Part shown: positions 52,634-64,000 of the stretch, piece by piece
Layout of the letters: the number at the start of each line of letters is the position of its first letter
How positions within the stretch are numbered: the first letter of the stretch is position 1
Source: Certhia americana
Taxonomy: Eukaryota; Chordata; Aves; Passeriformes; Certhiidae
DNA: 64,000 nt
NCBI GenBank assembly: GCA_018697195.1
Contig: CM031864.1
Coordinates: 22,883,257 to 22,947,256, forward strand
Direction: 5' to 3'
Position numbers and translations under genes: made by a program
Notes under the pieces: generated by a model
Told to the model about the DNA's origin: nothing
The model's database searches: none
Seen by the model: the letters and a program-made list of their open reading frames with translations, nothing else

Positions 52634-55600
52634 CAACATGTCTCCTTTCTGCTCTTCTCCAGTGCTCCCAGAAGCAAACACCTTGTGCTGTTAAATTGCT
52701 GGGCCCCCTCCCACACCACTAACAGATTGCAGCCAACCCTGCTTTCTACTGTTGCCTTACACTTTCCAGCACTTAACAGGAATCTCTCTGGGGCTGACTA
52801 CATGAAAAGTTTGTAAAAAAGTACGTTAATCTTCTGTTTCATTGCTTCTAGTACTTTTTAACAACCCAGCAGACCCAGCAAGTTATTCACAGCTTTTCTC
52901 ATACATTGGGATAATTTTTTAATTAATTATTGTTTATGTGACTTCCTGAATTAATTTCTTCATTTTGGTAATAATTACTTTGAATTTTATCTACAGTAGT
53001 AGTTATTATCTTTAGTTAGTATCACTTTGGATAGATTTTCATCTTCAGAAAACCACTAGTACCTACAGAACCACTCATAACCCAGCTTTTATTTTTTTCT
53101 CTGGCTTTACTGCTCCCTCTCCATCTAGGCTGAGGCACACGCTTGCACAGTGTGTTGTCATAATTGCCTTACAGGTTCTAGGATTTCAGTTTATATTTGT
53201 GTACTTTCTTTCCATAGATTCTAAAATGCTTTCTCCTAGAGCAAACTTTCAAACTCCTGTCCCAGAGAAGACTAGAGCTCATATTCTGCAGAAATAGCAC
53301 TGGGAATTTCAAAGGAGATGTAACTTTTACTGTTTACATTACACCCAGAAGATAGCATTTATACTTGCAATACATTACATTATGTAACATGCTCACATCT
53401 CTCACTTTCTAATACTAAGTGTGCAGATATTTTTACAAGACTAACTACAAATACTACTTATAATACAGAAGCTTTTCATGATATATCTCTGCCATTGCCT
53501 TAAACCGTGCAAGGAGTCCTTTGGCTAGGTGTGCTGGGAGCTTGATACAACAGAGTGAATTAACTGTTTCTTTGTATGCCTGGTTTCCAGACTAACTCAA
53601 TGATATTTACAGTGAAATTCTACAAATGTGTGCCTTGTCCTTAAAAAAAAGAATACAAGCTCAATTAGTGTGCACTTCCAAGCACTGGAAATGGAGGATT
53701 TTTCAGACAGTTAAAACAAAACACTGCATCTGCATATGTGTTCCTGTGCTATTTTTTTAAAGTAGAATAAATTCTCAGTGACAAAGCATCAATTAAAACA
53801 TGACATTAAACCAAGTCATGGGTTTTTTTCGGTAAAAAGTGGTGACCTACTACAGCAAGAGCAAATTAATCACTGGAAGAATTGCACACTGCCTAACAAT
53901 GATGTGAGGCATCCAAACGGCCTCAAGTTCCATTCTTCAGGCATCAGTAGAAATGGATGAACATCACTATACCAGCAAACCTGAAAATGCTTCCAAGATT
54001 GCAGGTCCAGATCAAGCACCTGACACCAAAGGGGAAGCACCTCCATCTGCCACACTGGCTCTACATGAAGGAAGCCTAGATCTGCAGGAGATGGAAGCAG
54101 CAGCGTGTGTCAGGGTGACTTCCCAGACAGCCAGAGGGCTGACTGCCAGGCAAGGACATTTACACCTGGGAGTGTCACACCATATTTCTCTTCTACCTTA
54201 TAATTTTAATGGATTTTTATTTCATAGTTTGCATTAATAAGCTTTTGAAAAATATCCCTATTAATACAGTTTCTCTAATTTAAATTTTAAAAAAACAACA
54301 ACAAATAATTCTATCTGCATAACAAAATTACTAATATTAGAAAGCAGCAAAAATCACTTGATTTCAATAAAGTTGCTTTGACAGACAGTGGAAAGAAATA
54401 CAGGAAATTCATTCTGTTTAATTCTTAATCTGCTGACAGCACAAAGGTAGTGCAATGGACCTGGGTGTATCCTTGAAATGCCTCTAACCTTTGTAAGCAG
54501 GAAAGTGGTTAGAATTTGTTTTGCAGAAGATGAACAACCTCTGCATCTCCAGGGAATCTTTTGAATATCCCAGATCTGGAAAATCTGCCTGCTGGGACGT
54601 TTAAAGCTCATTTTTGTTTCTGTAGCATGCAGACAACTCCTATCCGAATTGAGACACTAGGGAATCTTTCTGACTTCCTCTGCTTGCCTCATAGCAAGGC
54701 TTAACCTATGAAGAAGGCACAAGCTGGGCTGGTGCTTGCCAACTTGATCATTAATAAATCCATCAAAACCAATATTAAAAAGACTCAGCAGTAAGATAGC
54801 AAGCACAGGAGACTAAAACAATATTAAATCTAATTATTTTTAGCAAAGAATCATCAAAGAGCTGAAATTCAGACTGAATTTTGTATATTAAAACAACAGC
54901 AGGAAAATGAAAAGCAAGTGTACCATAAAGATAATGAGTAGAGAGACCAAGCTAGGATGTATTTGCAATCAAACTCGTTTCTCCTCCAGCAACTGCACTG
55001 TGAAGCATCTAGATGGAATCTGTGGTCAAGAAACATTTCAAAAACTCAGCATCATACACTGTCAGCCATTCCCAGGATTATTATGAGTGAAATCTCCTGT
55101 CTCTGTATGACAAGAAGTCATAGGGATTTGGGTTTGAGCTTGTTTTTGAGCTAAAAGCTTTGAAGCGCTTTTTGTTCTGAAACGTGGCATCACAATGAAT
55201 TTTGTGACAGATCATTTCCCTAATGATCACATTTCCTGTAGTGAGACTTTTCATCTTCCTCTATGACTGCACCAACACTGCAACAACACACACTCTGCAA
55301 CACCTTCCACCTCCAGTGAAAAGTCTCTTATCGTCCCATAGATTGAAAGAGGACTCAGAGAAATGTGACTTAAGTCCTGGGTCAGGAGTCTGCATCACCA
55401 GCACAGCTGATCTGTTTTGATTTGGGGGCTGGATTTATTTTATATGAAAGGTAGATGGCAACTTCTATAACAATCTGCCTCACTAAGACCTATCATCATT
55501 CTGATCATGTTAATTCTCATTTGCATTTGCCTCCTGCAATGCCACAACAATTCCAGATCAGAAAATAAATGAAGCTGTTAAGTATACTAAGCTGCTATAA

Positions 55601-56157
55601 AATTACTGGGACATTACTGTTATTTCTCTGCTCTTGATTTACTCTTGCTCATGCTCATTAAAAAATGCCACCCTCTGATCTGACCCAACTGTCCAAGCAA
55701 CCCTTTTATTTTTGCTCAATTTGATGCTTCTGACTGGAATTAGACAGAAATTTTCTGTTGAAGATGACAGCAATTCTCTCCCAGGAAGAAAGATTAATGC
55801 AGAAAAACCCTCAAGTCCTCCTGCAGTAGTCTTTGCTGAATATCACATTAAGTTCTTGTATCCTTACTTGGACAACAAGTACTTTATGTAGAAGGTTAAC
55901 CCAGGATTCCTACAACTGGCTGAGGTGATGTACAGGCCTGCTACCATGCTGCTGATTGACCAACAGGGTTCATTAAATTAATGGTTCTTTTCATACATTA
56001 ATCAGTGTTATACTCTCAGTTTGGGCTGTTCAATATGGCTTTTTGCTTCAGCTTGCTGCAAAGTATGTGACTTCCTTTGTGAAATTACTGTCATAAACAA
56101 TCACCTTCAAGGTTTGGATTAAAACATGCTCCTTCCTTTGTATTCATTTCTGATCCT

Positions 56158-56206
56158 TTTTTTTTTTTTTAATTTTTTTTTTATTTTATTTTTATTTTTA
56201 TTTTCT
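56158..56206. repeat. T-rich low-complexity tract
   Basis: Long T runs broken by single A residues, becoming (atttt)n at the right end. Simple repeat. Confidence 0.9.
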
Positions 56207-57889
56207 CACTTAGCAAAAGGTCCAAAGCATTTCTTTTTTTTCAGAAGCTTTTCAAGTGATCTTTTGGAGGTCAGCTATCTGAATGTTGCCATTTAACACA
56301 GAAATAATAAATTTTACCTGCTAAAGTGTTCTGAGCTCTGTGGAACAGTAAGATATTTAAAAAGGTGCACTGAAGTCCATTTATTAAATAGAAATATTTT
56401 ATATCAGCTCTATGAGTTGACTATTTGCTATGATGAACGGGTGTCCCAAGGATCTTTTCTTTTGCATTTCCTTTAATGTTTATCAGCACTTAGTGAAATA
56501 AATATGTGATCTGATTTCTGCAAATACACAGCTTTCCCTCTAATGACACAAATATTTTACAAGGTAATATTGTCATAAAAAATGGTTTATGTGTCTTTTA
56601 AGGTAATCACATTTCTTTGTCACCTAAAAACCGAAAATTACCATCACTAACATTATGTTTCACTCAAAACCACTTATAAGTGTGTGAAATAATCAAGATT
56701 CAGGTACATTCCTGAAAGCAGAAATCTATTCTAAACCCTTTGGAAGAAACATTGCATACAGCAACCCACACACTGTAAAAACTGGCAGCCTGTTCATGGC
56801 CTGTGAATCCTGAATGGTGTCCATGGGGTGGCCAAGAGATCAAGCTTTGGCCTGATAAATGATGTAGTTTCAATTCTCTATAAGGAATCCCAAGGAATTT
56901 GACCTATTTAAATTTGAACTAGTGAATAACTCTGCTTTCTTAATGGCACAGATTTAAATAAGCAAAACACTGAAACCTTAATAACACTGATTTTAAAGAC
57001 AAGCTATATTGTCTTAGGCAAAACTCTCACAAACATAGTTTGAAAGCTTGTCCAAGAATCTTCTGAAGAGATACTATAATCCTTTTTCTGAGCAGAATTC
57101 CTCCCCCCACCTATAAGGATTGCCTATACTTTTTCTTAGACTGGAAGAATGACAGTGTTCTGCCTACACTTCCTGGAAACTGTGCCTAGGCCTCTGTGTC
57201 TGTTTTTATCAAAACACACATCAAAGGTCAGGTAATTTTCCATACTCATCTAAAGATGCTACCTATCTTAATGAATCAGTTCAAGAGTGTTAGTGCTTTT
57301 CCCTCAAAACGGATCAGATACAATCACTAGGAAAATGAAGTGCATTATTTCCATGATTGTTTCCAAATGTGCTCAGAATTACACTTGTAGCAGATTCCAC
57401 AGCTTCTTCCACTGTGGCACTCCAATCAGCTCTTCCCTGGCTTTGGAGCTGGTGGCAGGAGACAAGAGGCTGAGCAGGAAATCAGTCAGAAAGGGCTAAC
57501 TAGACTTCTGCACTAGTTCTGACAGCCAGAAGAAAGTATGAGCATGGGACACTGAGCACTACTTTTAAAAAAGAAAAAAGACAAAAAAGATAAAAGAGTG
57601 GAAAAAATGTTATCACTGAAGAAATACTGGAGATAAGCCAGTAGGTTTTCATCCTCTTTAGACTAATGCCAAAAGGTGATTGTGCCATTTGTACTAATTT
57701 ACTCCTTTCATGAGAAAGAAACTCCCTGATTTACTGGGAAAGAAATCCATGCCATTTGTATTAGCATCAGGGCTGCAGTTGGTATGAGTTATCAGTAAGT
57801 CAGCACATTCATTGTAAGCCATTACAAAAGTCACAATTTCCAAAACAGATAAGGGACTTAGGAGCCTAAGTGACCCTCAAAGTATTCCC

Positions 57890-57925
57890 TAAAAAAACAA
57901 AAAAATAAAATAAAAAAAACCCCAA
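57890..57925. repeat. A-rich low-complexity tract
   Basis: aaaaaacaaaaaaataaaat and similar runs over about 35 bp. Confidence 0.85.
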
Positions 57926-60435
57926 ACAAGCAATAAAAAAATCTGTTGACTTCATCAGCAAAGAATATAAAGATACTTTTTCAACTGATTGAAATCAGTT
58001 TGTGCTGCAGGGATCCTAACATGACCCGAAGAAACTAAAACATTTCCTTTTACTATTAAATTCTTATCTTGGCATTACAGCAGTTACACAAAATTTGCGT
58101 GACATCTTGGAAAGACCTGAAGTAGTCTACAAGTCAGTTTTCTTTTTCTTTCTTCAAACTTTTCTTATACCTGGGCAAAAATAGTATATACTTCTATACA
58201 ATATTTTGCACATATGTTTCCTACCAACATCCACTGTCCAAGTCTTGGAGATGATTAGTGTTATAAAAAAAAAGCCTCCAGCTCAAAACAGATACAGTGC
58301 AGTGATTTTCAAAAGGACCTTTCTCCTACTTCCATCTCAATTCTATGCTCCATTAAATGGGAATTACTGCCTTTTGTCCAAACTGAAACTGAACAAATTC
58401 TGAAAACTGTAATTCCACATTTCTTGAAGAAACACAGACCTAGTGAAGATAGTTAAAAATATTCTCAATATTCATGTTATTTACTTCTAACGTGGCAACT
58501 GCAACTACTTTTAGATGTTTCACTCCTTTTTATGAATATCAGGAGTGTATCATAAAGGAACATTTAAAGTCTCTTGAAAGGGCTTTGTAAATAAATAACA
58601 TAAAAAATTGCACTGTTAATTTTGACAGTAATGACTGAAAACAATACAAAAATAATGATAACACCAACATGATGCCAGCAATTTTCATGTTCATAAAGAC
58701 AACAGAAATAATTGCTATCCTCAGAAATAATCAGGAAAGACAGCTACCAATGGGATGCCCTTGGTCAAGAGGTACAGGGATGTGGTAGCACACAGACACA
58801 TGGGAATTTTACAGTATATTCAATGTACAATGACTTTACCTAATAAAATCATACACACATAAGCTGTTCCAAAAGTCATTGCCCAGAGTGCAAAGGCAAT
58901 TACTCAAGAGCTGGCAAATATCCATTTACATTGCCAGTGCAAAGCCCTGGTCCTTTTCCTTTCCTAACACTGCTGAACATCCACAGAGATGTTTCATCCC
59001 ATGACCACTGACTGCTCTTTTGGTCCAGCTTGGAACATGGCTCCAGAGCATGCAGTGAAGATATCCTTCACCTGCAGAGCTGATTCTGTACGTGGGTCAT
59101 GGACCAAGAGAGGCAAAGAGCCATGAGAATACAGAAATCTCACAGCTAAGTAGTAAAATGGTGGCTTAGGTAACAGGATTAATATTCCAGCTCACGTCAC
59201 AGAATTCTTGTATGATGTTACAAAATGTACTCACACTAAATTTTACAAGCAGAAATCATTAATAATTGGTCTGCATTTAACAGGTTCTTAATTATATTAG
59301 TCTGACTGACAGAAGTGGTAACCTTTCAAAACTGCAAATTAATCTGAGACAAGCCTCCCTCCTTAAAGCACTCCTAACTTCAGTTAATTTTTCTCATTAT
59401 TAAACTGATCTTCTATTTGGGCTAATTTATCACCACAAGTATGAAAATCTATATGTGTGTAGCATTTAGGTAGAGAAGATGAGTAGCAGCTTCAAAAAAC
59501 ATAAAAAGAAACAAGTATTTCTAGTTGTAGAAAATTTTCAGTAGCAATTCTGTAAATATGGCTGAACACTACGTTGAGCAACATAGATAAAAGTCAAAGT
59601 CAGTAAAAGACTGAAGAGATTTTCATTCTCTTCACAGAAAAGAGAATCCAGTAGAGGGAAATCCTCTTTCTGAAGCTCTGAAGAACGTCTTTCAGTGAAG
59701 ATGCTGATTGCATCCACCACCACTGCAAATATCTGGTATCAGCCATAATGTCAGCTTTATCACTCCATCATTGCAGTGCTCTTCAAAGACTACCTTAGAG
59801 ATTTAAAGCAATTTTTAAAAAGTGTGTAGGGTTACTGTACCTACTTCCTTCCCCCTATGGTTACTCATTATCTCAAAGAAAGGCTGTCATAACAGACAGA
59901 GCTCAGATTTTAAAAAAAGAGTATATTAATAAATTGTTATTATACACATATTATACAATACAACTCCAATTAAGGCTCTGCTTACAGCTGTCTCTCATGA
60001 TCAACTACTGCATTTGTAAACAGAGCCTTTCCAAATGCTTAACATTTTATAACAAAACCTTTCCACTCAAACTTGCAGCCATCTAGAACCCAAAAGTCCT
60101 TATGACCCTGAAATCCAACACAGCAAATTAAAAACAATCAACTGCACAAAAATCAACCAAACAAAACACAAATCAAACCCCCAACCTTTTGTATTGTTCA
60201 GAAGATATTTTTAAAAATATTCTATACTGTATTATGGATCCAGGTCACACTTGAATTAGTTGCACACAACCTCCAGAACTTGTATCTACAGAATTCACCA
60301 TCTGATAATCAAGAAGCATGATTTTTTTCTTTGCAGCCTAAATAAATCAGTTAGGTCAATTACATGTCAAAATTAATTTATTATTGTTATTACTATTTAT
60401 GAGCACTGAGATATGAAATTGCTATATGCAAACCC

Positions 60436-60451
60436 TTTTTTTTTTTTTTTA
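60436..60451. repeat. Poly-T tract
   Basis: About 16 consecutive T residues in AT-rich DNA. Confidence 0.85.
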
Positions 60452-61559
60452 ATTGAACAGAACAGAGTGTAAAACCTCTCTTCCACATCCAGATGCTGTT
60501 CATGTTAGCTCATCTCCGGCAGGTAGAGGAGCAGCTACAAGAATTCAGAATCAGGAGGGTGGGATTACATGCTCTCCCAATACAAGAGAGTGAATGTGTA
60601 TGTGTTTGTCACACATCGTCTACACATTCTGTTGTTTGTTTACTGTATTTCACTCACTGGGGGGAGAATGCAATACGCTAATGAAAGGATTAAACAGCTG
60701 GAGAAAATAATCATTGCAAATAAATATAGTGCCTTCGTATGTGACCTGATTTTTTATAGCAGGAGAGGAGCTTTGGAACACCTTAAGTTTTTACCCACGG
60801 TAGTTTTATCATTGTTATCTTCCAGGAATACTTACACCAGTTGTTGACATGTATAAAAGTTATAAGAGCACAATGTGATGATATATGCAATATGTGGACC
60901 TGTGTAGGACACATTGAATCCTGGGAATAATTTATTGTATGCTGTATTTATTGCATGCTGAAGGAGGCATGCTGTATGTCCCTTTCTCAGAAAAGGAAAA
61001 ATATAGCACAGGGCATTATGCAAGTTCTCTGGCTGGCCATGTATGCTGCTATCACTTTTTCCACTATCAGTCTTTCCTCTCACCTCTATAGCACTCCCTT
61101 TTAAGAAATATCCATTCTATCCAAAATCAGATCAGAAATGTTTGAGGACCATACTTCATCCTACATTTGTCCAGCACCTGGCCTAGCAAGAATTCTTGAC
61201 CACAGCTATGGAAAATAGCCCTCCTATAAACACAGAAGTAAGACAGTCACAACCACATAGAGGAGCAACTCCTTCCTGACTTCCCAAGTAGTTCTTTCTT
61301 TCCTTTCCAAGTACTCAGTACTCACAGCTTCAGAAAAACTTTCAGAAAATATTAACTTGCAGCTGAACTACAGTTTTTCATATCATCTCAGTAACCAACA
61401 CATGAGGGTCCTCTGAAAATAAGATCATTTTCTTCTATGTAAAAACAGTTCCCAAGTGTTTTGGAGCTTACAGTCCAAGCCAGGGAATCTCTTCCAAACA
61501 ACTTTCTCTGGGCAGCTAACAGGAACTTGGGAATTTGAAGACCCCCAGTAGGTTTAAAG

Positions 61560-61620
61560 TGAAAAAAACCCAAAAAACAAAAAAAAAGAAAAACAAACAA
61601 ACAAAATAAAACCCCACCCA
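61560..61620. repeat. A-rich tract with (CAAA)n units
   Basis: A runs interspersed with caaacaaacaaa over about 60 bp. Simple repeat. Confidence 0.85.
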
Positions 61621-62349
61621 AATCAACAAAACCAGAAAGATAAAGTAGATTCTGCACAACACTTGAAAGCCTTTTCAGACTTTCCACTGATGTCACCACT
61701 GAGGTGAGACTCAGGTGAGCAGCAATTCTACTGTGAAGAGAAACAGAGCATCAGCTGCAGTGAGAGCAGCTGAAAATGGCATTTCATATTTTGTTATGAA
61801 AATGTCCTCCTTGCTTGGTGAAGTGTGGTTTTCAGAAGCCATGGTTTGCAAGCTGTCCTTCCCTTGCCATTTAAGGCACCCTCCTGTAATGACAACACAC
61901 TTGATGACATCCACATTGTAAATGGTTTTCTTTCCAATATGAACACAAAAACTTCAACCTGATACTGCACCAAGTATTTGTCTATTTATTCAGGGCAGTG
62001 CAAAAATGCCTCTCAGCAGGCCATTGAGGCCAGCATTAATTACAGGAGGAAAACAAATGCAGGTGTTGCTTTTTCATTAACTTTTGGAATAATGGATCCA
62101 CCTCTCCTGGCATTTTTCTCCTGAACTGTTCTATGATGTCTAAATGATTTAATGCATCCTGTGTTGAGTCAAAAGGCATTTGTAGGTGAGTTCCATAACT
62201 GTATGCCTCTATTAATAATATCTTACTACATATTAAAACTTAACTATTTTATCACTTCAAAATCCTCATGGCCAAACTGACCAGTCTGCAGAAAAGCTAA
62301 AAAAAAGAGCTAAATTTGGCAAGCCAAACCACACAGGATTTTATGAAAG

Positions 62350-62402
62350 CTTCATGAGTATTATAAAATAATACTCATGAAGAGATCTGAGTATTATAAA
62401 AT
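62350..62402. repeat. Perfect 15-bp hairpin plus a third repeat copy
   Basis: Arms at 62350-62364 (cttcatgagtattat) and 62368-62382 are exact complements around a 3-nt loop. A further direct copy of gagtattataaaat follows at about 62389-62402. Confidence 0.9.
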
Positions 62403-64000
62403 CTTGATCCATTACTGTCAAGGTTAAATAACTCTTTATAGATTTCACATTCATTTCCTTGAGCTGCCTCCCTTGAATTCAGCACCATTCCACTGTGTAA
62501 ACCTTCTAAACTGTAATGAGGAAGCTGACACTACATTAGGCTGTTAATATTCATACATTTTTTCTAAGAGCAAGAGCATTGAATGTCTCTCAGAAACATT
62601 TATTTCTAAGTCATTTCATTAGCAGACAAGGACAGCAAAATCAGAAATGCTACTGATGTCTACTAATGCATATTTCTTTCTGCTCTTTCACATCTTTCCC
62701 TCAAACCTCAACCACATTTCTTAACTCAGAAGTAACACACCAGACTGCAGGTGTATGGAGGATGTAGAAAGATCTTTCACTTCTGTTGAGGCAGCACAGT
62801 TGAGCACAGAAGCATTAATGAAGCTGCAGACGAAGTCAAGCTTTTTCTTACTTGTTAGGCAGTCTGAGGTATCCCCAATATTACCCTTCCACTCACACAA
62901 ATGGCACAGGAATGCATATTCAAAGATTGTATTTTGGGAGGAGGGACCTTGTATACTGCATACAAGAGACCTATGGCAATGATCTCTTACTGCCAAGTAA
63001 AAAAAATTCCACATAATTTTAAAAATATGTTTCATCATTAAAAGTCTTCCAAGAAAGTGTGATGTGAATAAATAAATCCTCCAGACACTCTATCCAAAAC
63101 TCATTAAAACTGGAAGATTTCTCTAAGGTGTACACATGTGATTTTGCATTCATTTTATACATCAAAGGGATTAATCAAACTGCTGCAGCAGCAGCACTGG
63201 TCATCTTTCCTTTGGTTGTGTGAGTGTACGATTTTACATTATATTCTGAGACAAAGTTAGCTTGGCCTGCACTTCTGTAGAACAGTTGTTTAGGTTTATA
63301 ACTACTACCACTGAGACTCCTAAAACACCTAATTTACTAGACAGGCTTCCTATTGTATTTACCTTAAGTGTGGAGGATTCTTTATAACGTGAAACCTTTT
63401 GCAGCTGTGGTCTGTTTAGCACACCTCAGCTCATCCACAGACACAGGAAGTAAAAGGCTGGTGGTCCTGTTCTGGTGCCTCAAGAACTCATTGATCAGAT
63501 TCAGGTATTTCACCCATATTTCACCCAATAATGGGTAAAATAGAGACTACAATTGATGTGATTGTGTTTTACAGAATTTCAGATTTGCTGAGGTTAAGCA
63601 CAGCATGGATTCTTCTTAGCACAAAAGTATCAGCTCCCCATTGACAATTCCTACGCTTTAGGACTGAGAAAAAGGTAGAAATTTATGCACAAGTCATTTG
63701 CTCCATACTTTTGTTTTCTTTGCTCAGATACACTACCCAAAATGCTCTAATGCACAGCCAGTTTCATCACATTAAGTGGCGGTAGTTTACATGTTGCAAG
63801 ACACAGGCATACCTGTAAATATTTAAGGAATTAGGACTCTACATTTTTCCACAAGGTAAGTGTTACTCTCTTCAACTTCACAGATGATGAAACTGAGGTC
63901 TGGAGAAATGAAAGCAACACTTCACACCAGGAGTTTCTGAGACAGCCCAGACTGCAGCTGACTTCTGTCTCTTAGATCTTATTCTAGAAGCCTGACTATG

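Larger units (their letters stand above)
36778..64000 (-). other. PTPRC: Probable long 5' intron of PTPRC and upstream DNA
   Basis: 27 kb without a recognisable coding exon on either strand. I looked for a minus-strand exon with a start codon, hydrophobic signal peptide and phase-1 donor to join w1 and found none that convinced me. Mammalian PTPRC also has a very long intron before exon 3. Contents are four CR1 ends, A- or T-rich tracts, CA repeat and hairpins, listed separately. A promoter could be inside but was not identified. Confidence 0.5.

Noticed and set aside
62985..63038. Minus-strand MMKHIFKIMWNFFYLA followed by a gtaaga donor, a possible signal-peptide exon
   Set aside because: The donor leaves phase 0, but exon w1 needs phase 1. 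The hydrophobic stretch is also short.

Overview
This window is vertebrate nuclear DNA, most likely from a bird. It has GT-AG introns, a low density of interspersed repeats, several CR1-type LINE 3' ends with the typical terminal 'ATTCTGTGATTCT' motif, and a compact gene. CR1 also occurs in crocodilians and turtles, so bird rather than reptile is an inference. There are no operons, CRISPR arrays, insertion sequences or recognisable tRNA/rRNA genes.

The window holds one recognisable protein-coding gene, PTPRC (CD45, leukocyte common antigen, receptor-type tyrosine phosphatase C), on the minus strand. I assembled 29 coding exons by hand from splice sites, reading phase and resemblance to mammalian CD45. 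They run from a 27-bp mini-exon at 36751-36777 down to the stop codon at 11860-11862. All introns are GT-AG and every phase joins, giving 3557 nt of coding sequence, or 1184 residues without the signal peptide. In order the protein has: a Ser/Thr/Pro-rich mucin-like N-terminus (36777-33882), a Cys-rich region and fibronectin III-like ectodomain (33657-25483), one transmembrane segment (24815-24707), a juxtamembrane wedge (23544-22252), an active D1 phosphatase domain (21732-16754; WPD loop and [10 protein letters not shown]), a D2 pseudophosphatase domain with an acidic Ser-rich insert (16312-12889), and a C-terminal tail (12132-11860).

The first coding exon (signal peptide) and the promoter were not found in the 27 kb upstream (36778-64000). 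That stretch looks like a long 5' intron carrying CR1 fragments, simple repeats and hairpins. The left end (1 to about 10.9 kb) is downstream of PTPRC; I recognise no gene there, only a long CA microsatellite and a short tandem duplication.

No wholly new system is evident. The points worth a second look are: a 141-bp mucin exon that looks like the mammalian alternatively spliced exon B, lying antisense to the longest open frame in the window; tandem in-frame acceptors at the juxtamembrane exon; a Cys-Cys pair in the D2 loop where mammals have Cys-Arg; a 57-bp tandem duplication beside a splice acceptor; and two perfect hairpins.
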